A stretch of DNA of 64,000 nt from Pseudomonas sp. PSKL.D1. GTDB lineage: Bacteria > Pseudomonadota > Gammaproteobacteria > Pseudomonadales > Pseudomonadaceae. Under the pieces are notes generated by a model. That model worked only from the letters and a program-made list of their open reading frames with translations. It searched no databases and was not told where the DNA came from. This document shows positions 1 through 8,193 of this stretch, piece by piece; within the stretch, counting starts at the first letter, position 1, and the number at the start of each line of letters is the position of its first letter. Where the stretch lies: contig NZ_CP118607.1 of NCBI RefSeq assembly GCF_028898945.1, positions 930,001-994,000 on the forward strand, in the 5' to 3' direction. The position numbers and the translations under genes are program-made.

Positions 1-843
1 GTTGCGGATCAGCTCGCTGGCCTTGATTTCGCCATGGCCCTCGGCGTTCGGAGGGCGGGTTTCCAGGCGCACCACGTGGGGGTGGTGCAGTTGCAGTTCG
101 GCAACGTCTTCGATGGTCACCAGGCGTTCGCGGGGGGCAATCATCTGGCTGAGGATGTTCAGCAGGGTGGTCTTGCCGGTGCCGGTGCCGCCGCTGACCA
201 GGATGTTGCAGCGTTTGCCCACGGCGCGCTCGAAGAAGTCGAAAATTGGCTGGTCGATGGCGCGGGTGGCCAGCAGGTCGGCACTCTTGAGCATGTCCTG
301 GCGGAACTTGCGGATCGACAGGCACGGGCCGTCCAGCGCCACCGGCGGGATGATCGCATTTACCCGGCTGCCGTCAGGCATGCGCGCATCGACCATGGGC
401 GAGGATTCGTCCAGGCGCCGACCCAGTGGTGCAAGGATGCGCTGCATCACCCGCTCCACGTGGTGGGCGTCGATAAAGCGCAGGTCGGTTTGCTGCAACA
501 GGCCGGCCCGCTCCACGAACACACGGTGGGGGCCGTTGACCAGGATTTCAGTGACGGTGGCGTCACGCAGCAGCACTTCCAGCGGGCCGAAGCCGGTCAG
601 CTCGTCCACCAGCTCTTCGGCCAAACGCTCCATTTCATAGCGTGACAACGCCAGGCGCAGGCGGGCGACGTAATCGCCCACCTGCTCCAGCACGAACTGG
701 GTCAGCGCCGGGCGGGCGCCCTCAAGCAGGTTGCGGCCGCTGTCCTCGATGGCGTCGATGGCAAAACGGTGCAGCGCACGCTTGAGTGCGTACGGGTCGC
801 CAGAGGCGTGCTGCTGGCCGCCAAAGGGTTGGTCGCTGTTCAT
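1..843 (-). CDS. tadA: Tad pilus assembly ATPase TadA/CpaF (3' part outside window)
   Basis: Secretion ATPase of the type II/IV family that powers assembly of the Tad (Flp) pilus at the cytoplasmic face of the inner membrane. The 281 visible codons hold the N-terminal CpaF domain and the start of the RecA-like core. A Walker A motif GGTGTGKTT lies near residues 215-224, preceded by the conserved LSIRKFRQ stretch and followed by an IAPRERLVTIEDVAELQL stretch typical of CpaF proteins. The ATG at 843 overlaps the tadZ stop (ATGA), so translation is probably coupled. The gene continues past base 1, so its C-terminus cannot be judged. It is the fourth gene of the leftward rcpC-rcpA-tadZ-tadA operon; tadB and tadC would be expected next. 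Confidence 0.93.
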   Translation of the reverse strand, partial: MNSDQPFGGQQHASGDPYALKRALHRFAIDAIEDSGRNLLEGARPALTQFVLEQVGDYVARLRLALSRYEMERLAEELVDELTGFGPLEVLLRDATVTEILVNGPHRVFVERAGLLQQTDLRFIDAHHVERVMQRILAPLGRRLDESSPMVDARMPDGSRVNAIIPPVALDGPCLSIRKFRQDMLKSADLLATRAIDQPIFDFFERAVGKRCNILVSGGTGTGKTTLLNILSQMIAPRERLVTIEDVAELQLHHPHVVRLETRPPNAEGHGEIKASELIRN

Positions 844-2030
844 TTGCTGCCCCAAAGCCGGCGCAGCCAGGTGAAGGCCGGCGGTGTGAGGTTTTCAGAA
901 CGCCGCGCCAGGCGCTCGCCCAAGGCCCGCAGGGCTTGGGTGAGGCTTTCCCGGGGGGCGAGTTCGAACAGGCTCAGGCCCTGGTTTTTCACGTTCAGGC
1001 GCACTTCGGGGCTGTAGGGGATGGCCTTGAGCAAGGGTAAACCGTAGCGTTTGGCCAGGGTGTCGGCGTCGGGGGCAACGTTGCCCAGGTAGCGGTCCAC
1101 CAGCAGGCTGGCATGTTCCAGTTTGATGCCGTGGTCGCGCCACAGGTCGAGCACTTCGAGGTTGCGCCGGCAATCGAGGATGTTCTGGTCGGTGTAGACG
1201 ATCAGCTTGTCGCAGTGGCTCACCAGCGTGCGCAGGGCTTCGCTGTCGGCGTGCCCGGTCAGGTTGACGACGATGTGCTGGAAGTGCTGGCGCAGGGCGC
1301 TGAGCAGCATGTACAGCTCGGCGGCGCTGGTTTGCTGCAGCGGGTCGTCGGTTTCGGCGTAGGTCAGCAGGCGCAGGCCTTTTTTGTCGCGGGTGAAGGC
1401 GCTGTCGATCAGCGTGGTGTCCAGGCGGCGCAGGTGGCGCAGGGCATCGCCGAAGAAGAACGATGCTTCCAGGCCAAGCAGGGCCAGGCTGTCACCACGC
1501 GGCAGGCCAAGGTCCAGCAACAGGGTTTGCTGGCCGCTTTCCTGCACCACCCGGGCGAGGTGGGTGGTGAGCAACGCGCCGTCGGCACCGCTCTGTACGC
1601 CGAACAGCACCGTGAGGCCGCCGAGGCTGGGGTTGCTGGCCACCGCTGGCATGCGTTTGCCCAGGCGGCGCACCAGGCCTGCCACTTCACTGGCGCGTGA
1701 GCCATAGGCGACAAAATCGCGGGCGCCGGCGCGCATGGCGTGCAGCACCAACTGGTTGTCCATGCCGTCACCCAGGGCAACGATGGCCAGCATGGGTTTG
1801 GCCTCCAGCACGCCTTCGATCAGGGCGCACTGGCTGATCAGTTGTTCGCGGTCCAGGCCGATGAACATCAAGTTGCTGAAGGTGGCGTTGACCAGTGCCA
1901 GCAGCTCATCAAGGCTTCCAGCAGTAGCGCCTATCACTTGGCCCTGCGGCGCCAGCGCGCCTTGCAGCCAATGAAGATCCTCTTCATTGCGAGTGATGGC
2001 GAGGAATGTGGGGTTCAGGCTTTCGTTCAT
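840..2030 (-). CDS. tadZ: Tad pilus assembly protein TadZ/CpaE
   Basis: TadZ/CpaE is a MinD/ParA-like protein that places the Tad machinery at its site in the cell. The 396-residue product has an N-terminal receiver-like half (about residues 1-130) and a C-terminal ATPase-like half beginning near VLFGVQSGADGALLTTHLARV. That stretch stands where the Walker A loop should be but lacks the canonical GKGGxGKT lysines, as in many TadZ proteins, so ATP hydrolysis is doubtful. A later stretch (LLLDLGLPRGDSLALLGLE) fits the Walker A-prime region. Both ends overlap the neighbours by four bases (ATGA), upstream with rcpA and downstream with tadA, showing a tightly coupled operon. The family call is firm; the localisation role is taken from family knowledge. 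Confidence 0.88.
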   Translation of the reverse strand: MNESLNPTFLAITRNEEDLHWLQGALAPQGQVIGATAGSLDELLALVNATFSNLMFIGLDREQLISQCALIEGVLEAKPMLAIVALGDGMDNQLVLHAMRAGARDFVAYGSRASEVAGLVRRLGKRMPAVASNPSLGGLTVLFGVQSGADGALLTTHLARVVQESGQQTLLLDLGLPRGDSLALLGLEASFFFGDALRHLRRLDTTLIDSAFTRDKKGLRLLTYAETDDPLQQTSAAELYMLLSALRQHFQHIVVNLTGHADSEALRTLVSHCDKLIVYTDQNILDCRRNLEVLDLWRDHGIKLEHASLLVDRYLGNVAPDADTLAKRYGLPLLKAIPYSPEVRLNVKNQGLSLFELAPRESLTQALRALGERLARRSENLTPPAFTWLRRLWGSK

Positions 2031-3268
2031 TGCGATAACCCCCCGTTACCATCGAAGTTGCCGTTCTCCAGGAAGAACAGGCGGCCCCAACTGGGGTCGT
2101 AGTTGCGCAGGTTTTCACCGGGCAATTGTGGCAAGCGTGCGTTGGCGGCCAGCGGCTGAACCAGGTGGGGGGTGACGATCATCAACAGTTCGGTGTCTTC
2201 GCGTTGCATGGCCGAGCTGCGGAAGAACGCGCCCAACACCGGCAGGCTGCCCAGGCCGGGCAGCCGGTCCACGGCAGAGCGGGTGGTGTTGCTGACCAGG
2301 CCGCTGATGATGAAACTCTCGCCATCGGCCAGGGCAATGCTGGTGTCGGTGCGCCTTACCGTAAGCCCCGGCACCTGGGTGCCGGCGATGGTCACCACGT
2401 TGCTGTAGTCGAGTTCGCTCACCTCTGGCGCAACCTTGAGGGTGATCCGGCCCGGGCTGACGATGGTCGGGGTTAGCGCAAGGCGCACGCCAAACTCCTT
2501 GTACTCGATCGACACGTTGTCACTGCCCGCGCTCGGCACCGGGATGGGGATTTCGCCGCCCGCCAGGAAGCTGGCCGTCTGGCCGCTGAGCACGGTAAGG
2601 CTCGGGCGCGCGAGGGTGTAGGCGAAGCCGCTGTTTTCCAAGGCGTTGATCATGGCCAGGAAGCGGCTGCTGCCACCGCCCCAGACGATGTTGAAGACGG
2701 TGTCGTCGAGTGGGATCGAGGGCGTTGTGATCGGTACCGAACCGGGTGTGACGGAGGTACTGGGCACCGTGCCAGGCGAGCCGATCAAGCTGTTGTTCGA
2801 GCCTTTGAAGAACAGCCGGGCGCCAGCTTCCTTGTACTTTGTACGGCGTACTTCCACAAAACGGATATCCGCCTGCACCTGGCTGGGCATTTGCGCATCC
2901 TGAGATGGCAAGAAGCTGTCCTCTGCCATGTCGGCACTGGCCCGGCCTTTGACGAACACCATGGCCCGGTGAGGCGAGGGGGCACACGCCGTCCACAGCA
3001 TCAGGGTGGTATTGCCCTGGCCCACGGCGGTAATCACCACGCCGCGATCACCGCTGGCCTGCACATCGGCCACCTTTGGCTCGCCCACGGCCACACGGTT
3101 GATGCTCAGCGGCAGGCGCAGTTCCTGCTGCAGGCCCTGATCAATCTCGATCACCGAAGGCAGTTGATTGAAGGCTTCGCAGCCTTTGACCGCCGCCTGG
3201 GCCTGGGGCATCAGCGCGGCCAGCAGCCCGGTACAACATGCTTGTCTGAGAAAGGAACGGCGCATCAC
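2027..3268 (-). CDS. rcpA: Tad pilus outer-membrane secretin RcpA/CpaC
   Basis: Outer-membrane secretin that forms the exit channel of the Flp/Tad pilus. The 413-residue product starts with a signal peptide (MMRRSFLRQACCTGLLAALMPQAQA). Next come an N-terminal pilus/BON-like domain (about residues 35-120, with SINRVAVGEPKVADV) and the C-terminal secretin domain (about 215-375, with GGEIPIPVP and the conserved VPGLTVRRTDTSIALADGESFIISGL region). Its length suits the short CpaC-type secretins. It lies 15 bases after rcpC and overlaps tadZ by four bases. Two ATG codons are adjacent at the start; the upstream one is used here. Assignment to the Tad system rather than a type II or III secretion system rests on the neighbours. 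Confidence 0.92.
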   Translation of the reverse strand: MMRRSFLRQACCTGLLAALMPQAQAAVKGCEAFNQLPSVIEIDQGLQQELRLPLSINRVAVGEPKVADVQASGDRGVVITAVGQGNTTLMLWTACAPSPHRAMVFVKGRASADMAEDSFLPSQDAQMPSQVQADIRFVEVRRTKYKEAGARLFFKGSNNSLIGSPGTVPSTSVTPGSVPITTPSIPLDDTVFNIVWGGGSSRFLAMINALENSGFAYTLARPSLTVLSGQTASFLAGGEIPIPVPSAGSDNVSIEYKEFGVRLALTPTIVSPGRITLKVAPEVSELDYSNVVTIAGTQVPGLTVRRTDTSIALADGESFIISGLVSNTTRSAVDRLPGLGSLPVLGAFFRSSAMQREDTELLMIVTPHLVQPLAANARLPQLPGENLRNYDPSWGRLFFLENGNFDGNGGLSQ

Positions 3269-3283
3269 TGCATCCTTACCGGG

Positions 3284-4234
3284 TCACGGGGTGTTGTTTT
3301 TATCGTCAGCCTGGGCGCCACGGATGATGTGCATGGCGGGTACGGCTTTGCTGGTCGCCAGGCTGGCAACGTTGGCCACCGGCGACTGGGAGAGCTGGCT
3401 GAAGCGGTAGAGTTCGCGGTTGGCGGTTTCCACCTGCGGTTTGGCATCGGGCTCGGCCCAGTAGCGCGCCAGGCGCTGCTCGTCGGCGCTGCGCACGGCC
3501 AGGCGCAAGGTGCCCGCCTGGGCGGCCAGCATCAGGTGGCTGGCCAGGGCTTCGGGTACCGCCAGCGCCACGGTGCGGGTGCCGCCACCGTTGTTCAGGC
3601 TGGCTTGCTCACGGCGGGCCTTTTGCTCTTCGGCGGTTTGCGCCGGGCGGCCATCGTTGGCCAGGCCCGTCTGTTCGCCAACGCTGAGCACGCGCAGGGC
3701 GGGCAACACGACCTGGGCAGAGGATTGCGGGTTGTTGGGTTCTTCACGCAGGAACAGCAATACGTCCACGTAGTCGCCCGGGCGCAGTTGGCCGGCGGCG
3801 CCGACCACTTCGTCCACGCCAACCGCCACGGCCCGTTCGTGGGCGCGGATCATCCGCGCCAATGGCCCGCCAGCCTGAAAGCTGGACTCATCCAGCCAGG
3901 TGCCCGCCGCGAGTGGCCGTGTACTGATGCGCCCGATCACCTGTGCGGTTTGCTGGAAGGCCCCGGCCGGCGCAACCTGCAAGCGCTCGACCAGCACATC
4001 GTCTTCACTGACGGGGGTATTCGCTGGCAATGCCTTGCGCAGCACGACCACAGCCGTGCGGGGAGGCTCCGGTGGCACGGGGGGCGGTGCTGCCGTAGCA
4101 ACCGGCTGTTCGGCAGTGGGAGTAATGGGGGCGGGTGCAGGGGCGGGGCGGCTGAGCACGACGCCCCAATAACCGGCCAATAGCGCTGCCAGCAGGAAGA
4201 ACGCAGCCAGGAATAGGGTCAAGCGACTGCTCAT
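3284..4234 (-). CDS. rcpC: Tad pilus assembly protein RcpC/CpaB
   Basis: Periplasmic/inner-membrane Tad component with a SAF (antifreeze-like/FlgA) domain, thought to help the secretin form or gate. The start at 4234 (MSSRLTLFLAAFFLLAALLAGYW) is chosen over an in-frame ATG 33 bases upstream because GGGAGG lies at the right distance and a membrane anchor follows at once. The product is 316 residues: an N-terminal transmembrane segment, a Pro/Ala-rich linker (about 25-55), the SAF domain (about 60-120, VVLRKALPANTPVSEDDVL) and an RcpC domain carrying LRPGDYVDVLLFLREE. It is the first gene of the leftward tad operon and is divergent from the flp pilin gene, as recalled for the P. aeruginosa flp locus. 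Confidence 0.9.
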   Translation of the reverse strand: MSSRLTLFLAAFFLLAALLAGYWGVVLSRPAPAPAPITPTAEQPVATAAPPPVPPEPPRTAVVVLRKALPANTPVSEDDVLVERLQVAPAGAFQQTAQVIGRISTRPLAAGTWLDESSFQAGGPLARMIRAHERAVAVGVDEVVGAAGQLRPGDYVDVLLFLREEPNNPQSSAQVVLPALRVLSVGEQTGLANDGRPAQTAEEQKARREQASLNNGGGTRTVALAVPEALASHLMLAAQAGTLRLAVRSADEQRLARYWAEPDAKPQVETANRELYRFSQLSQSPVANVASLATSKAVPAMHIIRGAQADDKNNTP

Positions 4235-4526
4235 CTCGGCCTCCCTGCACGCGTCGACTGATGGCAAAAAGTTACTATTTCGCTATAGGACGGTAGCGCA
4301 GCCATCGCCGTTTGCCATGAGCCAGAGCGGTTTTTTTCAGGGTTGTGATTAAGTCGAGGCAATACAGAGGGTTAGCAATTTTCGTGCGGTTAATTCTTTT
4401 GTATTAATGCCCTGCGACTAATCCTTTAATACATTTGCAGTCCGCTACAGCTTGGCGATGCTGATGGCAAATAGGTGTCACTTTGATACCGCCGTCGCCG
4501 GCATGTTCGCCGCAAGGAGTTGAGCC
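4235..4526. other. Divergent control region between the tad operon and flp
   Basis: This 292-base stretch separates the leftward rcpC operon from the rightward pilin gene and must hold promoters for both. It is clearly more AT-rich than its surroundings (runs such as GGTTAATTCTTTTGTATTAA around 4387-4410). No gene, repeat or recognisable regulator box was found. In P. aeruginosa the equivalent region is controlled by PprB, but no PprB box could be identified by eye. Confidence 0.5.
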
Positions 4527-4697
4527 ATGAAACTGTTCATTCTGCACTGCATGAACTTCCTGCATCGCAAAGACGGTGCGTCCGGTATCGAGTACGCGGT
4601 CATCGCGACGATGGTAGCGGTGGTGCTGGCTGCCTTTGTCGGCGACATTTCCACGGCCGTCAACGCCACGTTCACCACGATCAAAAACGCCCTCTGA
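4527..4697 (+). CDS. flp: Flp-type type IVb pilin, 56 residues
   Basis: Structural subunit of the Tad pilus. The small gene reads MKLFILHCMNFLHRKDGASG followed by IEYAVIATMVAVVLAAFVGD and a short tail ending in IKNAL. It has the Flp hallmarks: a basic leader, a processing site with Gly before the cleavage point (G-IEYA, with Glu and Tyr at mature positions 2 and 3), and one hydrophobic helix. Cleavage would be by the TadV/FppA prepilin peptidase. AAGGAG sits eight bases before the ATG. Flp pilins are usually 50-80 residues, so the length fits. It is divergent from the tad assembly operon and followed 21 bases later by a response-regulator gene. Confidence 0.9.
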   Translation: MKLFILHCMNFLHRKDGASGIEYAVIATMVAVVLAAFVGDISTAVNATFTTIKNAL

Positions 4698-4718
4698 CCG
4701 TAAACAGGAGCCAGCGCC

Positions 4719-5126
4719 ATGCAGAACGCTCCCGCGCGCCAACAGATCCTCTTGGTGGATGACGAGCAGGACGTTCTGCTTGAACTGGCCGAGCTCCTCG
4801 AGAACGAAGGCTTTGCCTGCCTGACTGCAACGTCGGTGCAGTTCGCCCTGCAACAGCTTACCCGTCACCCGGACATTGCCCTGGTGATCACCGACCTGCG
4901 CATGCCGGACGAAAGCGGTATCGGCCTGATCAAACGCATGCGCGACCACACGGCCCGCCTGCATTTGCCGGTAATTGTCATCTCCGGGCAGACCACTCTG
5001 GATGATGTGAGCGAACTGCTGCAGTTGCAGGTGGTGGACTTCTTCCGCAAGCCGCTGTACCAGGCGCGCTTGCTGGAAACACTGGAAAACCTGTTCCCCG
5101 TGCCCAGGTTGAGGGCCGTCAATTGA
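4719..5126 (+). CDS. Receiver-only response regulator in the Tad locus
   Basis: A 135-residue CheY-like protein consisting of a single receiver domain with no output domain. The acidic pocket (LLVDDEQD, residues 11-18), the phospho-acceptor Asp in VITDLRMPDESGIGL (about residue 59), the conserved Ser/Thr in VIVISGQTT and the Lys in FFRKPL are all present, so it should be phosphorylatable. AGGAG precedes the ATG. It lies 21 bases downstream of flp and before a strong terminator, so it is probably co-transcribed with the pilin. It may be a phospho-relay partner or regulate Tad assembly by protein contact; no kinase gene is visible in the window. The target is unknown. Confidence 0.85.
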   Translation: MQNAPARQQILLVDDEQDVLLELAELLENEGFACLTATSVQFALQQLTRHPDIALVITDLRMPDESGIGLIKRMRDHTARLHLPVIVISGQTTLDDVSELLQLQVVDFFRKPLYQARLLETLENLFPVPRLRAVN

Positions 5127-5144
5127 GGGTTAATGGCTTTGAAT

Positions 5145-5175
5145 GAAAACGCCCGGCACTTGGCCGGGCGTTTTC
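5145..5175. terminator. Bidirectional rho-independent terminator
   Basis: A perfect 13-bp stem (GAAAACGCCCGGC / GCCGGGCGTTTTC) with a five-base loop lies between the convergent response-regulator and HPF-like genes. The arms start with A4 and end with T4, so it can terminate transcription from both sides. Confidence 0.9.
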
Positions 5176-5184
5176 GTTGTTGGG

Positions 5185-5532
5185 TCAGGCTTCCGGGTCA
5201 CTCAACTCCAGCGCCCCACGCTTGCTGCGTAGCTTCCCGTAGAAGTGCTCCAGCGCGTTGTTCAGTTTGCTGGCGGCACCGTCGACGGCCTGGTCGAGCG
5301 AGGTGGCGGTGTGGGTCACGGAAATCGGTTGATGGCCTTTGGGGCGAGCCTCCATCTGGCAGCGTTTGTCATGCGGGCCGGGCTTGGCGCCATTTTCGTC
5401 GCGCAGGTGCACCTCGATGCGGGTGAGGTCTTCCTCGTAACGTTCGAGCGTGGCTTCCAGCGTACTGCGGACCCACTCGTTGAGACGGATGTTGCCTTCG
5501 ATATGGTTGCTGCTGTTGACCTGGATTTGCAT
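5185..5532 (-). CDS. HPF/RaiA-family ribosome-associated protein
   Basis: A 115-residue protein of the hibernation-promoting factor/RaiA (S30AE) family. It begins MQIQVNSSNHIEGNIRLNEWVRSTLEATLERY and carries the family's helix followed by IEVHLRDENGAKPGPHDKRC, then a HTATSLDQAVDGAASKL helix and a basic KLRSKRG tail. It would bind the small ribosomal subunit during stress or stationary phase. It is a short, one-domain form without the long C-terminal dimerisation domain, and it is not in the usual rpoN-hpf-ptsN context, so it is probably a paralogue of the main HPF. It converges on the flp/response-regulator unit. Family membership is fairly secure; the specific role is inferred. Confidence 0.8.
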   Translation of the reverse strand: MQIQVNSSNHIEGNIRLNEWVRSTLEATLERYEEDLTRIEVHLRDENGAKPGPHDKRCQMEARPKGHQPISVTHTATSLDQAVDGAASKLNNALEHFYGKLRSKRGALELSDPEA

Positions 5533-5678
5533 GATTCAATCCTTATTCAGCTTGCTCGCATGGAGGCGTGCCTCAGGCCGTTGAGGCCCTGGGTAATGCT
5601 TCGCCTCTTGACTCTAAGGTCAGGCAACGGCGCGACGATTTCAACCCCCTGATTGAAAAAAAATGTGTACGGATAAAG

Positions 5679-5767
5679 GCGCCGCTGCGCGCCGCATCGC
5701 GGATGAATCCGCTCCTACAGGCCCTTGTAGGAGCGGATTCATCCGCGATGCGGCGCAAAGCGGCGCC
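5679..5767. repeat. REP palindrome pair, ATAAAT/ATGAAT-type
   Basis: Two inverted copies of the P. putida REP unit (GCGGATGAATCCGCTCCTAC and its complement) are separated by a few bases and extended by GCGCCGC-type outer arms, giving one large hairpin. It lies just beyond the stop of fecA and may protect or end that transcript. Confidence 0.9.
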
Positions 5768-5777
5768 CTATATGCGA

Positions 5778-8105
5778 TCAGAACTCCACGGAAGTCTGCA
5801 CATACAAGGTCCGCGGCTCACCCACATACTTACCCTTGTTGTTGTCATCGTAAGAACGTGTGTAGTACTCACGGTTGAACACGTTCTTCACCCCCACCGC
5901 CACGTTCAGGTTCGACAGCTGCGGGCCAAAGTCGTACCCGGCACGGGTGCTCACCAGCATGTACCCCGGAATGCGACCGGTGCTGCCATCGGCACTCTCG
6001 GCGCTGGTGTTGGCGTTGTCTGCGTACTGGCTGCTCTGGAAGCTCGAATCCAGGTCGAGTTTCCATGGCCCTTCGGTGTAACCCACCCCCAGCGTGCCTT
6101 TGTGGCGCGACGAGAACGGCACCTGGTTGCCCTTGTTGGGGCCGTCTTCACGAATGGTTGCGTCAACAAAGGCGTAGCTGGCGTGCACATCGAAGCCGGC
6201 CAGTGCCGGGGTCAGGCCGTCCAGCGCATAGCGCACGCTGGTCTCGATACCCTGGTGGCGGGTTTCGCCGCGGGCGATCACCGAGTCGTTGGTCTGGTTG
6301 CTTTCGTACTGGTTGTCGAAGTTGATCAGGAACACGCCCAGCTCGGCCTGCAGGTCGCCGTTGTCGTAGCGGGTGCCGACTTCCCAGGTGCGCGCCTTCT
6401 CCGGTTTGACTTCACCGCTGGTTACGCGGTTGGGCATCTGGCTGTACTGCACGCTGCCGAACGAGCCTTCGGTGTTGGCGTAGAGGTTCCAGGTGTCGGT
6501 CAGGTGGTACATCACGTTCAGCGCCGGCAGGGCAGTGTTGTAATCGCCCTGGTAACGCTGGCCGCTGAGCTTGTTGCTTTGCTCGGAGTCGATCATCTCG
6601 TAGCGAATGCCCGGGGTGATGGTCCAGCGGCCGATGTCGATGCGGTCGTCCAGGTAAATGGCATGCGCCTCGGTGCTGCCACGGGTGTCACGGTCATTGC
6701 GGCTGGCGGTAGTGGGCAAGTCGCCGTTCACCGGTTCGCGGTAACGCAGTTCGTGGCCGGCTTCGTTGATGTAGCGGTAGCCGATGCCCAGCTCGTGCCA
6801 GCTGTCACCCAGGGCCACGCCCTGCGAAAAGCGGGTTTCGATACCGCGTACCCAGTACTCGCGTGGCGACAGCGAAACAAAGCTGCCTTGGTCCAGGTAG
6901 CCGCTGCGCAGGGTCTTGGTGAAGAAGCTGTTGACGCTGAACTGGCGGTCGTCCTGCTTGTAGTCGTAGCCGAAGTTGAACAGTGTGCGGCGGCCCCAGA
7001 ACTTGTCTTTCAGGCGCGTGGACTGGTACGGGTCGGCATCGAAGTCGGCGGTGCTCAGGCCGCCGGGCATCTGGGCTTCACCCTCGTAGTACTGGGCCAT
7101 GGCGTGCAGGCTGTTGGCTTCGTCCAGCTGCAGCTTGCCTTTGAGGATCAAGTCGTCGATCTGGGTGTCGCTGTGTTCGCGCCAATCGCTGCCGCGCACG
7201 CCGGAGTACAGCAGGGCGCCACCCAGGCCGTTATCGTTGGTGCCACCGATCAGCAGGTTGGCGCTGTTCTTGAGGCCGTCCTGGCTGGAGGACGGGCTGA
7301 TCTGGTTTTGCATGGCGGCCTTGAAGGTCGCCTCCTCAGGGATGGCGCGGGTGACGAAGTTGACGATGCCACCAACGTTTTGCGGGCCGTAGCGCACCGC
7401 GCCACCGCCGCGTACCACGTCCACCGCGTCCATGTTGCCCATGCTGATGGGGGCCAGCGACAGCTGCGGTTGGCCATAGGGGGCAAACGGCACGGGGATG
7501 CCGTCCATCAGCACGGTCGAGCGCGAGGCCAGGCGTGGGTTGAGGCCGCGGATGCCGAAGTTCAGCGCCAGGTCGTGGCTGCCGGTGCCGTTGTTGTCCG
7601 GGGCGTTGACGCCGGGGATGCGGTTGAGCACTTCGCGGGCGGTGCTGGCACCGGCGCGCTCGAATTCTTCACGGCGGACTACGTCGCGTGCGCCGGGGTG
7701 CTCGAACACGTTGTCCTGGCGGGCTTCGGCCAGCCAGTCGCCGACCACGGTCGAGGCGCCCAGCTCGATCGGCGCGCCAGCCGCAGTGGCCGCCACAGGT
7801 TGCAGGCTGAAGGCATTGTCACCCTCCTGTCGCGCTTGCAAGCCGCTGCCGCGCAGCAGGGCGTCGAGGCCCTGGGCCACGTCGTACTGGCCGTCCAGGC
7901 CCAGGGTGTTGAGGCCTTGGGTGAGTTGCGAGCCAAACGAGATCAGCGCGCCGCTCTCGCGGCCGAACTGGTTCAGGGCCTCTTCCAGCGAGCCTGCGCC
8001 GATGTGGTAAGTGCGGGCTTCTGCAGCGTGCAGGGCGGGGGTGGCAAGGCCGAGGCTGGTGGCCAGCAGCAGGGCCTGAACGAGCGGGGTAGGGCGCAAA
8101 CGCAT
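5778..8105 (-). CDS. fecA: TonB-dependent ferric citrate receptor FecA
   Basis: Outer-membrane receptor and signal transducer for ferric dicitrate. The start at 8105 gives MRLRPTPLVQALLLATSLGLATPALHA, a proper signal peptide; an upstream in-frame ATG at 8180 would put 25 extra residues before it. The 775-residue protein has an STN signalling domain (about residues 30-105, YHIGAGSLEEALNQFGRESG), a TonB-box/linker region, a plug and a 22-strand barrel ending in the aromatic QTSVEF. The plug carries FecA-diagnostic stretches such as GTGSHDLALNFGIRGLNPRL and VLMDGIPVPFAPYGQPQLSL, nearly as in E. coli FecA. It is the last gene of fecI-fecR-fecA. The STN domain implies signalling through the neighbouring FecR to FecI. 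Confidence 0.92.
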   Translation of the reverse strand: MRLRPTPLVQALLLATSLGLATPALHAAEARTYHIGAGSLEEALNQFGRESGALISFGSQLTQGLNTLGLDGQYDVAQGLDALLRGSGLQARQEGDNAFSLQPVAATAAGAPIELGASTVVGDWLAEARQDNVFEHPGARDVVRREEFERAGASTAREVLNRIPGVNAPDNNGTGSHDLALNFGIRGLNPRLASRSTVLMDGIPVPFAPYGQPQLSLAPISMGNMDAVDVVRGGGAVRYGPQNVGGIVNFVTRAIPEEATFKAAMQNQISPSSSQDGLKNSANLLIGGTNDNGLGGALLYSGVRGSDWREHSDTQIDDLILKGKLQLDEANSLHAMAQYYEGEAQMPGGLSTADFDADPYQSTRLKDKFWGRRTLFNFGYDYKQDDRQFSVNSFFTKTLRSGYLDQGSFVSLSPREYWVRGIETRFSQGVALGDSWHELGIGYRYINEAGHELRYREPVNGDLPTTASRNDRDTRGSTEAHAIYLDDRIDIGRWTITPGIRYEMIDSEQSNKLSGQRYQGDYNTALPALNVMYHLTDTWNLYANTEGSFGSVQYSQMPNRVTSGEVKPEKARTWEVGTRYDNGDLQAELGVFLINFDNQYESNQTNDSVIARGETRHQGIETSVRYALDGLTPALAGFDVHASYAFVDATIREDGPNKGNQVPFSSRHKGTLGVGYTEGPWKLDLDSSFQSSQYADNANTSAESADGSTGRIPGYMLVSTRAGYDFGPQLSNLNVAVGVKNVFNREYYTRSYDDNNKGKYVGEPRTLYVQTSVEF

Positions 8106-8119
8106 GGGGCTGATCCTGT

Positions 8120-8141
8120 GAGAAGGGGGTTCTGCCTTCTC
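8120..8141 (-). other. Stem-loop in the fecA leader
   Basis: A 7-bp stem GAGAAGG / CCTTCTC with an eight-base loop sits in the short fecR-fecA gap, about 15 bases before the fecA ATG. It could influence stability or translation of the fecA message; it has no U-tract and is not a convincing terminator. Confidence 0.4.
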
Positions 8142-8193
8142 TGTCACGCGAGGTTCTGGAAATGGCTCAGGTGCAGCCAAAAAAATGTTGGCT

